Below, piece after piece: positions 53,960 to 62,219 of a stretch of 64,000 nucleotides of DNA (its first letter is position 1; each line of letters begins with the position of its first letter). The notes beneath the pieces are model-generated. The model searched no databases, was not told the DNA's origin, and saw nothing but the letters and a program-made list of their open reading frames with translations. Position numbers and translations under genes: made by a program. This DNA comes from Pseudomonas flavescens. GTDB lineage: Bacteria > Pseudomonadota > Gammaproteobacteria > Pseudomonadales > Pseudomonadaceae. The stretch covers positions 4,030,001 to 4,094,000 of the forward strand of contig NZ_JACBYV010000001.1 in assembly GCF_013408425.1 (NCBI RefSeq), read 5' to 3'.

Positions 53960-55015
53960 TCAGATCAATCGCGCCGCGACCAGCGCATCGGCCACCGGTT
54001 GGAAGGTATTGGCCGGGATCGGCTCGCCCTTCACCGCACGCTTGGCGATCTCGGCAGCCAGCTTGGCGTCGGCGCTGCATGGCAAGCCCAGGCTCGCCGA
54101 CTGGGCCAGCAAGGCTTTCGCGTCCTGGGCCGAGGCGATGCACACCAGCACCGGCACCGGTGTCTCGCCACGAACGTAGCGCACGCCTACCAACCAGCCG
54201 TCTTCGCTGCCGATCATCAGCGTGGCATGAGCGATACCTACCTTGCGGCTGCTCAGGGCCTGCATCTCGCGGCGCTGACGCTGACGTTCGCGCTTGATCA
54301 GTGGATCACCGTCCATGTCCTTGCGCTCGCGTTTCTGTTCGCTGCGGGTCATGCGCATTTCACGCTGGAACAGCCAGCGTTGCAGCAGCACGTCGACGAC
54401 GCCGATGACCAGGTAGGTGACGATGACCGTGGCCACCAGCGGCTTGAGCAACAGGAAGAACACCGATTCGATGCACCCGGCGCCGCAGCGCGACGATTCC
54501 ATCAATGCCTGCAAGGCGATACGCCCGACCACGTAAAAGGCGATCGACAGCACCAGCACCTTGAACAGGCTCTTGAGAAACTCGATGACGTTGCGCATCG
54601 AGAAGATGCGCTTGGCCCCTTCGACCGGGTTGATACGCGCGATATCCGGCTTGATCGGCTCGCCGGAGAACAGCACGCCGCGCATGGTCACGATATTGGT
54701 GAGCACCACGCACAGCACGGTTACCCCGAGGATCGGCAAGGCGGTACGCAGCAACACCTGCTGAGCGCTTTCCAGCAAGCGCGGCCAGACCGTGGCGAAG
54801 GGCTCGACGTAGATGGTCGCGGCCAAGTCGAGCAAACCCCGCACCCGTGACTCGGCGACCCCGGCAAGAAAGGCGATGCATACCGTACAGCCAAGCAGTA
54901 CCGCAGCCGAGACCATGTCCTGGCTCTTCGAGACCTGGCCCTTCTGGCGGGCCTCGCGCATCTTCTTGTCGGAGGCCGGCTGGGATTTTTCCTCGCTGCC
55001 GCTGTTACCCGCCAC
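53960..55015 (-). CDS. sctU: T3SS export-switch protein SctU, autocleavage motif replaced
   Basis: A 351-residue protein of the YscU/HrcU/FlhB family. It starts at a GTG overlapping the sctT TAG by one base. Four membrane helices (about residues 33-55, 80-110, 145-170, 185-212) lead to a basic linker and the cytosolic domain. At residues 269-272, where the family has the self-cleaving N-P-T-H, the sequence is G-S-E-D (LMIGSEDGWLVGVRY); the next block, VRGETPVP, is as usual and fixes the alignment. The Asn needed for cleavage is absent, so substrate switching must work without cleavage, work otherwise, or fail. The upstream KKMREARQKGQVSKS is normal. Confidence 0.93.
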   Translation of the reverse strand: MAGNSGSEEKSQPASDKKMREARQKGQVSKSQDMVSAAVLLGCTVCIAFLAGVAESRVRGLLDLAATIYVEPFATVWPRLLESAQQVLLRTALPILGVTVLCVVLTNIVTMRGVLFSGEPIKPDIARINPVEGAKRIFSMRNVIEFLKSLFKVLVLSIAFYVVGRIALQALMESSRCGAGCIESVFFLLLKPLVATVIVTYLVIGVVDVLLQRWLFQREMRMTRSEQKRERKDMDGDPLIKRERQRQRREMQALSSRKVGIAHATLMIGSEDGWLVGVRYVRGETPVPVLVCIASAQDAKALLAQSASLGLPCSADAKLAAEIAKRAVKGEPIPANTFQPVADALVAARLI

Positions 55016-55833
55016 TAAGGCTCACCTGCGCCGGAGAGCGTCTTGAGCACCTCGACGGTACAGCGGAACTCGGCCAACTGCTCGAGCATCAGCGGGATCA
55101 GGAAGCCGCAGTAGAGCACCATCAGGAAGGTGAAGATCAGATTCTTCACCGATAGCGAGAGATCGAAGATATTCATCTGCGGCGCCATGCGCGACAGGTA
55201 AGCGAGCATCATGTCGGCCACCAGCAGGGCGATGATCAGCGGCGCCACCATCAGCACGCCGATACGCATCACCTGGTCGAGAATGGCCAGCACCGCCTCC
55301 AGCGCCGAGCTGGCGATGACCGGGGTGAACGCGGTGACGGGCCATAGCTGGTAGCTGTGGTAGAAGCCGTCGACCATCAGAATGAAGCCACCGGACATGA
55401 AGAACAGAGTGATCAGCGTGACGCTGAGCAGGGTCGCGGTAACCCCCGACTCGCCAGCGCCGGAGGGATCCACCAGCTGTGCCATGGTCGAGCCGCGCTG
55501 CAGGTCGACCAGCTCGCCCGCCACCTCGGCGGCCCAGAACGGAATGCCGAACAGCAGCCCCACGGTCACCCCGATGAGGAACTCCTTGACCATCAGACCG
55601 GCGAGAAAGAAGCTGCCGTAATCCTCCAGGGCGGTCAGCGCGGAGAAGGCCGGCAGGAACATCGGCGCGGAGATCGCTACCGCCACGCAACTGCGGATCA
55701 TCCCGGTCAGCCCCAGGCGGTTGAATGCCGGGGTGATGAACACCAGACCCAGCGCTCTGCAGACCGCGAGGGCCGCCGCACTGATCACCGGGTAGGCGAT
55801 CTCGGCGATGCCCAGGCCGATGTCGGCATCCAT
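55015..55833 (-). CDS. sctT: T3SS export apparatus protein SctT
   Basis: A 272-residue inner-membrane protein of the YscT/HrcT/SpaR/FliR family with six to eight helices. Typical segments are RALGLVFITPAFNRLGLTG, LVDLQRGSTMAQLVDPSGAGESG and APLIIALLVADMMLAYLSRMAPQMN. It forms the top of the SctR5-S4-T1 export pore. It lies three bases after sctS and overlaps sctU by one base. Length is normal. Confidence 0.95.
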   Translation of the reverse strand: MDADIGLGIAEIAYPVISAAALAVCRALGLVFITPAFNRLGLTGMIRSCVAVAISAPMFLPAFSALTALEDYGSFFLAGLMVKEFLIGVTVGLLFGIPFWAAEVAGELVDLQRGSTMAQLVDPSGAGESGVTATLLSVTLITLFFMSGGFILMVDGFYHSYQLWPVTAFTPVIASSALEAVLAILDQVMRIGVLMVAPLIIALLVADMMLAYLSRMAPQMNIFDLSLSVKNLIFTFLMVLYCGFLIPLMLEQLAEFRCTVEVLKTLSGAGEP

Positions 55834-55836
55834 GCC

Positions 55837-56106
55837 CTAGCGTGTCCAGGCGGGGAAATTGTCCAGCACATGGCTCGCCAGCGCCGCCACCTGGGTCGCC
55901 AGCAACGGGCCGATCAGCACCAGCACCAGCAGCACCGCCACCAGTTTCACCGCCTGTGGCAGGGTCTGGTCCTGGATCTGCGTCAGCGCCTGCAACAGGC
56001 CAACCCCCAGGCCGATGAGGATGGCCACGCCGAGCGCGGGTGCGCTGAGCAGCAGCACGGTCATCAGCGCCTGCTTCATCAACGAGAGAAATACGTCCTG
56101 GCCCAT
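55837..56106 (-). CDS. sctS: T3SS export apparatus protein SctS
   Basis: An 89-residue protein with two membrane helices forming a hairpin (MTVLLLSAPALGVAILIGLGVG and VKLVAVLLVLVLIGPLLAT), joined by the conserved LLQALTQIQDQTLPQ loop. It is the FliQ/YscS/HrcS family member of the export pore. It lies three bases from both neighbours in the operon. Confidence 0.95.
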   Translation of the reverse strand: MGQDVFLSLMKQALMTVLLLSAPALGVAILIGLGVGLLQALTQIQDQTLPQAVKLVAVLLVLVLIGPLLATQVAALASHVLDNFPAWTR

Positions 56107-56109
56107 GCT

Positions 56110-56769
56110 TCACCCTCCTCCGTAACTGAGGATCAGGCCGTGCATCAGCCGTGACCAGCCGCTGACGGCGACGAACAGAAAGATCTTCAAGGGGATCGAG
56201 ATCAGCGTCGGCGACACCATCATCATGCCCATGGCCATCAGCACGTTGGCCACCAGCAGGTCGATCACCAGAAACGGAATGTAGAGCAGAAAGCCAATCT
56301 CGAAGGCACGGGTCAGCTCGGAACTGACGAAGGCCGGAATCAGCACCACCAGATCATCGTCGCGCAGATCGGCGCGAGCTTCCTCGGACCACACCGTCTC
56401 CGTGGCCTGCACGAAGAACGCCCGTTCGGACGGGTTGGCAAAACGTGACAGGTGCGTCTGCAAGGGAGCATGCAGGGCGTCCCCGAGCTCGCGCAGCTCC
56501 TCGGCGTTCTGCAAGCTGATCGAGCGGCCTTCCACCTCGCGGTACATTTCGCCGATCAGCGGCGTGGTCACGTACACGGCGAGAATCAGGGCGATACCGT
56601 AGAGCACCAGGTTCGGCGGCGTCTGCTGCACGCCCAGGGCGTTACGAATCAGGAACAGCACCACGGAGATTTTCAGAAAGCCGGTCAGGGTCACCACCGC
56701 CAGGGGAATCAGACCGATCGTGGTGACGACCAGAATGATTTCCAGCAGGTTCGGTTGGTAATCCGTCAT
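56110..56769 (-). CDS. sctR: T3SS export apparatus protein SctR
   Basis: A 219-residue FliP/YscR/HrcR protein. Conserved blocks are TGFLKISVVLFLIRNALGVQQTPPNLVLYGIAL near the start and VLIPAFVSSELTRAFEIGFLLYIPFLVIDLLVANVLMAMGMMMVSP-type sequence in the second half. Five copies form most of the export pore with SctS and SctT. It overlaps sctQ by four bases. Confidence 0.95.
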   Translation of the reverse strand: MTDYQPNLLEIILVVTTIGLIPLAVVTLTGFLKISVVLFLIRNALGVQQTPPNLVLYGIALILAVYVTTPLIGEMYREVEGRSISLQNAEELRELGDALHAPLQTHLSRFANPSERAFFVQATETVWSEEARADLRDDDLVVLIPAFVSSELTRAFEIGFLLYIPFLVIDLLVANVLMAMGMMMVSPTLISIPLKIFLFVAVSGWSRLMHGLILSYGGG

Positions 56770-57011
56770 AGGCTGGCGAACCGGGTCAGGCGCACACCGA
56801 GCCCATCACCGATGGCGACCAGCTCGCCGCGCCCCACGCAGCGCCCATTGACCATCAGCTCGACCCGCTGCGCATCGCCATCCGGCAGGGCCAGCACACT
56901 GCCCTCGCCCAGTTCACGCAGTTGCCCCAGCGGTAGCTCCAGGCTGCCGATCTGACAGATCACCGTCAGCGGCACATCGTCCAGTTGCGCATCATCGGCG
57001 TCTTGCCCCAT
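56766..57011 (-). CDS. SctQ-C, predicted internal translation product of sctQ
   Basis: An 81-residue SpoA domain read in frame from the internal ATG at 57011. The ribosome site GGAG with a six-base gap (CGGAGAACGCC before ATG) is better than that of many genes here. In other systems SctQ-C binds full-length SctQ and is required for secretion. Its existence here is predicted only. Confidence 0.55.
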   Translation of the reverse strand: MGQDADDAQLDDVPLTVICQIGSLELPLGQLRELGEGSVLALPDGDAQRVELMVNGRCVGRGELVAIGDGLGVRLTRFASL

Positions 57012-57776
57012 GGCGTTCTCCGTATTCGGGTTGATCGGTTGCAAGGCTTCGAGCAGTTCCAGACCGGACTGCTGGCGTTTGAAACGGGCCTGCCGGTGGC
57101 CATTGGCGATTACCAGCAGACCATCTGCACCCGGCGGACAATCGAGCATCAGCACATCGCCCGGCTGCAGGCTGCGCAGTTCGGCCAGGCTCAGGGTCTG
57201 CCAGCCGCGCTGCAGCGCCAGGCCCAGTTGCAGCCCAGGCAGAGCATGGCGCGCCGGCTGCAAATGGCGATCCAGCAAACCGGCCACCGCTTCGCCCACA
57301 GCAGCGCTCAGGCCCAAGCCAAGAACGCCGCCCCGCGCGCCCGCGATACTCAGTTGCAGGGTCAGCATGAAATCCCATGGCTGCGCCTCGGCATCCAGCG
57401 TCAGCGTCTCGCCCAGTTCCTGTTCCAGCGCTTCGATCCAGGGCAACAGCGCATGTTCGAGCAGCACGCTCTGCAGGGGCTGCGGCAGGCTGTGAAAATC
57501 CCGCTGCAGATCGAGGGGTGCCAGCAGGTGTGCGAGCAGGGGCGCATCCAGATGCACTTGCAGCGCTGCGTCGCCAAGCCGTGCAGGCAGCACGATGGCC
57601 GCGTCCAATGCTGCTGGCTGGCCGTTGACGGCGACCTCGAGCCGCTCGCCAGCCACGTGCCCCTGCCAGGGCTGGCGGCGCCGCAACAGACGATTGTGCA
57701 GCGCCTGCCGGGCGACATCGAGCTGCGGCAGCGACGGTAGCAGAGGCGCGGGCAGCGACGACTGATGGCAATTCAT
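56766..57776 (-). CDS. sctQ: T3SS cytosolic sorting-platform protein SctQ, with internal start
   Basis: A 336-residue YscQ/HrcQ protein from the ATG at 57776. The N-terminal two thirds are poorly conserved. The last 80 residues are a SpoA domain (DDVPLTVICQIGSLELPLGQLRELGEGSVLALP, VNGRCVGRGELVAIGDGLGVRL). Inside the gene an ATG at 57011 (MGQDADDAQ) has GGAG exactly six bases upstream, right before that domain. Many SctQ genes make a separate C-terminal product (SctQ-C) from such a site, and this one appears to as well. It forms pods of the cytosolic platform with SctK, SctL and SctN. Confidence 0.9.
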   Translation of the reverse strand: MNCHQSSLPAPLLPSLPQLDVARQALHNRLLRRRQPWQGHVAGERLEVAVNGQPAALDAAIVLPARLGDAALQVHLDAPLLAHLLAPLDLQRDFHSLPQPLQSVLLEHALLPWIEALEQELGETLTLDAEAQPWDFMLTLQLSIAGARGGVLGLGLSAAVGEAVAGLLDRHLQPARHALPGLQLGLALQRGWQTLSLAELRSLQPGDVLMLDCPPGADGLLVIANGHRQARFKRQQSGLELLEALQPINPNTENAMGQDADDAQLDDVPLTVICQIGSLELPLGQLRELGEGSVLALPDGDAQRVELMVNGRCVGRGELVAIGDGLGVRLTRFASL

Positions 57777-58252
57777 CGACGTGTGGCTCCATGGGGACGG
57801 TCTTCGGCCAGGCTTTCCTCGACCGCCTCGGCGGCCCGCTGCTGAATGCGGTAATGGCGTTGCAACAAGGGCTCCAGTGCCTCGCATTGCAACTGGCGTC
57901 GCAACCAGAGCTGGTGAGCCTGATCACGACTGGCCTGTACTTCGGCCAGGTGCCGAGACGCCTCGCTGGCCTGCTCCGCGAGATGCCCGCGCTGCGCCTC
58001 CAGCGCGTCGAGCAGGTCCAGGGCGCTGCGGTACTGCCCCACCGGCAGCGCACCTTCGCTGAGCAGGGTCTGCAGCTGCATGGCTTCCTGTTCGAGCAAC
58101 GTCAGTGCCTCGCGAACCTCGGCTTGCGCTGCGGCCAGCCGCTGGGCCGCCTCCTGGCAACGCACGCGCCAGCTGGCCAGTTGCGCCTCGGCACGACGCT
58201 CGCGCAGGCGACGCAGCTCGTCCAGTTGCTGCACGGCGTGGGCGCTGCTCAT
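57773..58252 (-). CDS. sctO: T3SS central stalk protein SctO
   Basis: A 159-residue, almost wholly helical protein rich in Ala, Glu, Gln, Leu and Arg (RLRERRAEAQLASWRVRCQEA), predicted as a long antiparallel coiled coil as in YscO/HrpO/FliJ. Sequence similarity in this family is low, so the call rests on position between sctN and sctQ, length and coiled-coil nature. SctO couples the ATPase to the export gate. It overlaps both neighbours by four bases. No SctP needle-length gene follows, although sctP often sits here. Confidence 0.8.
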   Translation of the reverse strand: MSSAHAVQQLDELRRLRERRAEAQLASWRVRCQEAAQRLAAAQAEVREALTLLEQEAMQLQTLLSEGALPVGQYRSALDLLDALEAQRGHLAEQASEASRHLAEVQASRDQAHQLWLRRQLQCEALEPLLQRHYRIQQRAAEAVEESLAEDRPHGATRR

Positions 58253-59571
58253 GCCAGCACCTTGCGCAGCGCGCGCAGCGTGTCGTCGAGGCTGCTCGGT
58301 TCGGCGGCATCCTGGCGCAGGAACCGTTCGATGGCAGCCTGCCGGGCGATGGCCTCGTCGGCCAGCGGATCGCTGCCGGGCACGTAGTCCCCCGTACGCA
58401 CCAACAGTTCGATATCGGCATGCCTCGCCATCAGTGCACGCAGGTGAGCGGCGAGCTGCCGCTGCTCGGGCTCGACCACGCGATCCATCAGGCGGCTGCG
58501 GCTCTGCAGCACGTCGATGGCCGGAAAATGGTTGCGCTGGGCCAACTCGGCACTGAGCACCAGATGACCATCGAGAATCGAGCGCACTTCCTCGGCTACC
58601 GGGTCGAGGGACGCATCGCCTTCGGTGAGCACCGTATACAGCGCCGTGATGCTCCCGGTGGCTGCGGGCCCGGAGCGTTCCAGCAGGCGTGGCAGGGCGG
58701 AAAACAGTGACGGTGGGTAGCCACGGCGGGTCGGCGGCTCGCCGATGGCCAGGCCGATCTCGCGCTGGGCACGGGCGAAGCGGGTCAGGCTGTCGAGCAG
58801 CAATAGCACATGGCGGCCCTGATCACGGTGGTACTCGGCATGGGCGGTAGCCACCAGAGCGGCCTTGACCCGCTCGGTGGCCGGGCGATCCGAGGTAGCG
58901 ACCACCGCGACGGTGCGGGCACGGGCCTCTGCCCCCAGATGGACGTCGAGCAGCTCGCGCACTTCACGTCCACGCTCGCCAATCAGGCCAATGACGATCA
59001 CCTCAGCCTCGCTGCGCCGTACGATGCTCGCCAGCAGCGACGACTTGCCCACGCCGGGCTCGCCGAAAATCCCCATGCGCTGGCCGCGGGCGACCGTGAG
59101 CAGGCCATCGATGGCACGGATACCGAGCGGCATCGGCTGTTCGATCAATTGCCGGGAAAACGGCGCAGGCGGCTCGGCCTGCAACGGATAGCGCACCAGG
59201 CCACTGGCTGGCGGGCCGCCATCGAGGCAGTCGCCCAGCGGCCCGATCACCCGGCCAAGCAGCGCGTCGCCCACCAGCACGCTCTGGTTCTCGCCCGTGG
59301 CGACGATTTCGGTTCGGGTCGACAGGCCTTCCAGAGAACCGACCGGCGAGAGAATCGCCTCATCGCCTTCGAACCCCACCACCTCTGCAGTCAGCACGCG
59401 GCCACTGGCGGGATCGCTGAGACGGCACAGTTCGCCGATGCCGACGTCCGGTACGCTGGCCTGGATCAGGGTGCCGCGGATACTGCGGATTCGCCCGCGC
59501 AACGGCCGCGGTTGGGCATCGTCCAGGCGGGCGCTGAGGGTTGGCAACAGGTCGTTCAGGGGCGCATTCAT
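58249..59571 (-). CDS. sctN: T3SS ATPase SctN
   Basis: A 440-residue hexameric ATPase related to FliI and F1-beta. Walker A is GEPGVGKSS, the catalytic glutamate lies in GLIGERGREVRE, Walker B is HVLLLLDSLTRFARAQREI, and the arginine region is ERSGPAATGSITALYTVLTEGD. It unfolds substrates and strips chaperones at the base of the injectisome. It is the strongest single marker that this operon encodes a virulence-type (non-flagellar) system. Confidence 0.96.
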   Translation of the reverse strand: MNAPLNDLLPTLSARLDDAQPRPLRGRIRSIRGTLIQASVPDVGIGELCRLSDPASGRVLTAEVVGFEGDEAILSPVGSLEGLSTRTEIVATGENQSVLVGDALLGRVIGPLGDCLDGGPPASGLVRYPLQAEPPAPFSRQLIEQPMPLGIRAIDGLLTVARGQRMGIFGEPGVGKSSLLASIVRRSEAEVIVIGLIGERGREVRELLDVHLGAEARARTVAVVATSDRPATERVKAALVATAHAEYHRDQGRHVLLLLDSLTRFARAQREIGLAIGEPPTRRGYPPSLFSALPRLLERSGPAATGSITALYTVLTEGDASLDPVAEEVRSILDGHLVLSAELAQRNHFPAIDVLQSRSRLMDRVVEPEQRQLAAHLRALMARHADIELLVRTGDYVPGSDPLADEAIARQAAIERFLRQDAAEPSSLDDTLRALRKVLA

Positions 59572-60152
59572 GCACCGCCCTCCAGCACGCCGGGCAACAG
59601 CGCCTGGCGCACCCCCTGCAGCTGGGTATGCAAATCCAGCTCGACACTGGCCAGGGGGCTGCTCAGACGGGCATGGCCAGCGGCGAGGCCATCAGCCGCC
59701 TCCACCTGCAGACGCTCGCCGAGATCGGCCAGTTGCCCGCGCACCGCGTCGAGCTGATCGGGGCGGACGTGCAGACGCAGCCGCTGCCCCTCACGGAACG
59801 CCGACAATGCCCGGCGCGTGCACAGTGCCAGACGCGTACCGTCATCCAGTTCACCGATCACCTGGCGGGCGATACCCAGGGCCAGATCGGTCATCTGCGC
59901 TTCCAGCCCGGCCAGGTAGTCATCGACCTGCAGCGCCGTGCGCGCAAGCAGCTCCGCGGCCTCGCGTTGCCCCTCGGCACGCCCGGCCGCCAGGCCCTCG
60001 TCTCGCGCCTGATCGCGCAGTCGCTGCATGTCGTCGCGGGTTCTTGTGGCTTCGTCGCGGGCCGCCTGCAGAAAGGCGTAGCCGTCGATCCATTGGGCGG
60101 CCTGTTCGCCACGCAGAATGCGCTGGCCCGGTTTGCTTGGCAGGCCACTCAT
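59568..60152 (-). CDS. sctL: T3SS stator protein SctL
   Basis: A 194-residue YscL/HrpE/FliH-like protein. An N-terminal helical part with many Arg, Glu and Ala residues (ATRTRDDMQRLRDQARDEGLAAGRAEGQREAAELLAR) is followed by the C-terminal domain containing LALGIARQVIGELDD and ASVELDLHTQLQGVRQAL. It links SctN to the SctQ platform. Four-base overlaps tie it to sctK and sctN. Confidence 0.88.
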   Translation of the reverse strand: MSGLPSKPGQRILRGEQAAQWIDGYAFLQAARDEATRTRDDMQRLRDQARDEGLAAGRAEGQREAAELLARTALQVDDYLAGLEAQMTDLALGIARQVIGELDDGTRLALCTRRALSAFREGQRLRLHVRPDQLDAVRGQLADLGERLQVEAADGLAAGHARLSSPLASVELDLHTQLQGVRQALLPGVLEGGA

Positions 60153-60775
60153 GCCGCACCCCGCTCTTCGCGGGAGGTCAGGGCACCGGCCACCTGGCGT
60201 ACCCGCTGGATGTCATCGGCGCTGCCTGTCGACAGCGGCGCAGCCAGCCCGAAGCGCAGGCGCAGCCAGGCCTGCAGCGGGGCCGGCTGGGCGCCCAGCC
60301 AGGCATCCACGCAGCGCTGACCCTCCTGGTCGATGGCGGCGAGCAGCGCATCGCCCGCGAGGATCGCCGGCTTGCCGACTGGCGGCTCGCGCCAGCTCAC
60401 GGCCAGGTCGTAGGTATCGTCACCAAGCTGCTCGCGCAACGTCTGTACCAGCGGACCGCGAATTTCCCGCGCCAGAGAGGCGGCATGCTGGCAGGCGCCA
60501 CAGGTCGGGGCGAGACGGGCGAACCGCTGCCGGGACAGCAGCACCACAGGCAGGTCGTCATCGGCGATCTGGCCGACGCTCGCCAGTGGCTCGAGCCCGT
60601 AATAGGACGCGAGCAAGCCGCCAATGCGCCTCTCGAAGCGCGGCTGTGTGGCCAGATCGGTCACCCGCTCGCGGGACACCGCGCCAAGCAGCGCGGCCTC
60701 CAGGCAGTCCTCGGCGACGAACTGCATCGGTCGAGCCAGCAGCGCGCGCCAGGCGTCGCGCAACGCCTGGCTCAC
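60149..60775 (-). CDS. sctK: T3SS sorting-platform adaptor SctK
   Basis: A 208-residue protein starting at a GTG at 60775 that overlaps the sctJ stop (GTGA), with GAGGG upstream. An open frame continues to 60823 but only inside sctJ. It fits YscK/HrpD/NolU by position between sctJ and sctL, by length, and by GKPAILAGDALLAAIDQEG and WLGAQPAPLQAWLRLRFGLAAPL. SctK connects the ring protein SctD to the SctQ pods. Family identity is weakly conserved, so confidence is moderate. There are two cysteines in CGAC near residue 110. Confidence 0.8.
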   Translation of the reverse strand: MSQALRDAWRALLARPMQFVAEDCLEAALLGAVSRERVTDLATQPRFERRIGGLLASYYGLEPLASVGQIADDDLPVVLLSRQRFARLAPTCGACQHAASLAREIRGPLVQTLREQLGDDTYDLAVSWREPPVGKPAILAGDALLAAIDQEGQRCVDAWLGAQPAPLQAWLRLRFGLAAPLSTGSADDIQRVRQVAGALTSREERGAA

Positions 60776-61551
60776 TCGCTTTCCCTCAGTACGTAGGTAC
60801 CCTGACCCTGGCGCTCGCGCCACAGGTACCAGGCGATGGCCCCGGCCATGCCGAGCACCAGGAGCAGCCCGGCGAAGAACAGGGTGCGTGCCCGCGACAC
60901 GCTTTCATCGAGCATCCAGATGCCCAGGAAGGAACTCAGCGGCGGCCGGGCATCGTCACGCAGATTGCGCATCGCCGCCTTGATCGCGGTGACCGAAACG
61001 CCGTCGTAGTTCAGCCCGGAAATGCTGTTGGCAACCAGGGTCTTGATTTGCGGAATCAACTGATCGACATCGGTATCCGGCTCATAGCGGATCAGCACCG
61101 ATGCCGAAGACGGCGAGATCACCCGCTTGAGCAGGTCGTTGTCGGGCAGCACCACGTGCACGCGCGCCGACAGCACGCCATCGATCTGCGACACGGTATG
61201 CGACAACTCCTCGCTGAGGGCGTAAACCATCTGCGCCCGCTCCTGCACCGGCGAGGACACCAGGCCGTTGTTCTTGAACACCTCGCCCATGTTGGAAAAT
61301 TGCTGCTGCGGCAGGCCGGCCTCGTCGAGCAGGGCCACGGCATCGGAGAGCCGCTCCTGGGGCACGCTGACGGTGATGCGGCCATCCTCCTGCACCTGGC
61401 GCTGGGCGGCGATGCCCTCACGCAGCAGGGCAGCGACCATGCTGTTGGCTTCACGCTCGCCCAGGTTGCTGTACAGCACCATGCCGTCACAGGCCTGCAA
61501 CAGCAGCGTCAACAGCAATAGCGCGACCAGCCGAAAGGGATGCCCGCGCAT
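60772..61551 (-). CDS. sctJ: T3SS inner-membrane ring lipoprotein SctJ
   Basis: A 259-residue YscJ/HrcJ/PrgK protein. I start at the ATG at 61551, which has AAGGGG nine bases upstream; a GTG two codons earlier is too close to that site. The signal peptide ends LLLQAC, a lipobox. Ring-building domains carry VLYSNLGEREANSMVAALL, GLPQQQFSNMGEVFKNNGLVSSP and ALSEELSHTVSQIDGVLSARVHVVLP, all highly typical. One C-terminal membrane helix follows (TLFFAGLLLVLGMAGAIAWYLW). With SctD it forms the inner-membrane ring. Confidence 0.95.
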   Translation of the reverse strand: MRGHPFRLVALLLLTLLLQACDGMVLYSNLGEREANSMVAALLREGIAAQRQVQEDGRITVSVPQERLSDAVALLDEAGLPQQQFSNMGEVFKNNGLVSSPVQERAQMVYALSEELSHTVSQIDGVLSARVHVVLPDNDLLKRVISPSSASVLIRYEPDTDVDQLIPQIKTLVANSISGLNYDGVSVTAIKAAMRNLRDDARPPLSSFLGIWMLDESVSRARTLFFAGLLLVLGMAGAIAWYLWRERQGQGTYVLRESE

Positions 61552-61553
61552 GG

Positions 61554-61961
61554 TCACTGGCCCCTTAGCAGGGTGTTGGCAGAGCCGGAAATCTGCGTGG
61601 CGCCACGCACCACCATCTGGGTTTCGATGGAGTAATCGAAGACCCGGCTGAGGGAGCCGACCAGCCGGTCGATCTGCTGTTCGTTGACCTTGCCCGGCTC
61701 GACACCAGCGCCCTTGTCCACCGGCGAGCTGCTGACGTAGGGCGTGCGCTCCACTGCCGCTGCGTCGGAGAAACCCCGTGAGCGGTCGATGAAACCGTTG
61801 AGGCGCTCCATCAGGTTCTCACCAATCTGGTTCGGGCTGGCGCCCTGCGGCATGCCCTTGGCCTGGTTGGCCATGTGCTCGAACAGGTTCTGCGAGACCT
61901 GGGCGACATCCTGACCAGCGGCCGAGGGGGCCGCTGTGGCGACTGCTGCGCTGACTGTCAT
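61554..61961 (-). CDS. sctI: T3SS inner-rod protein SctI
   Basis: A 135-residue protein directly before sctJ. The C-terminal 40 residues (QQIDRLVGSLSRVFDYSIETQMVVRGATQISGSANTLLRGQ) form the conserved helical rod segment of YscI/HrpB/NolB-like proteins. The N-terminal part is Ala-rich and probably unfolded before assembly. It forms the short rod joining export pore and needle. The gene lies 15 bases after the small upstream gene. Confidence 0.85.
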   Translation of the reverse strand: MTVSAAVATAAPSAAGQDVAQVSQNLFEHMANQAKGMPQGASPNQIGENLMERLNGFIDRSRGFSDAAAVERTPYVSSSPVDKGAGVEPGKVNEQQIDRLVGSLSRVFDYSIETQMVVRGATQISGSANTLLRGQ

Positions 61962-61976
61962 GGCCGATCCCCGTGA

Positions 61977-62180
61977 TTATTCTTCGTCGTCCGCGGTGGC
62001 TTCCTTGAGGATCTCCTGAGCCCGCGGCATGACGATGAACTGACCACCGAGGATGACCGCCTGGGTGATCATGTCGTTGGTGAGTTCGTCCTCGGCCTGG
62101 GCGTTTTCCAACGCCTGGTCGAATTCGGCCTCGGGGGTGTTCTCTACCGCGGTGTTGCCATCTACCGAGCTGACTGCCAT
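61977..62180 (-). CDS. Small helical protein at the needle/pilus position (candidate SctF)
   Basis: A 67-residue acidic protein with AAGGAGAG five bases before its ATG. Two helices are likely (about residues 18-32, EAEFDQALENAQAED, and 34-62, NDMITQAVILGGQFIVMPRAQEILKEA). Size, two-helix build, absence of a signal peptide and position before sctI resemble needle/pilus subunits such as SctF, HrpA or NopA. I see no clear sequence match to them, so this is inference from context. A small chaperone or regulator is the alternative. Confidence 0.5.
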   Translation of the reverse strand: MAVSSVDGNTAVENTPEAEFDQALENAQAEDELTNDMITQAVILGGQFIVMPRAQEILKEATADDEE

Positions 62181-62219
62181 GGAATCTCTCCTTTCACCTG
62201 GATGTTGAAAAGCTACCTG

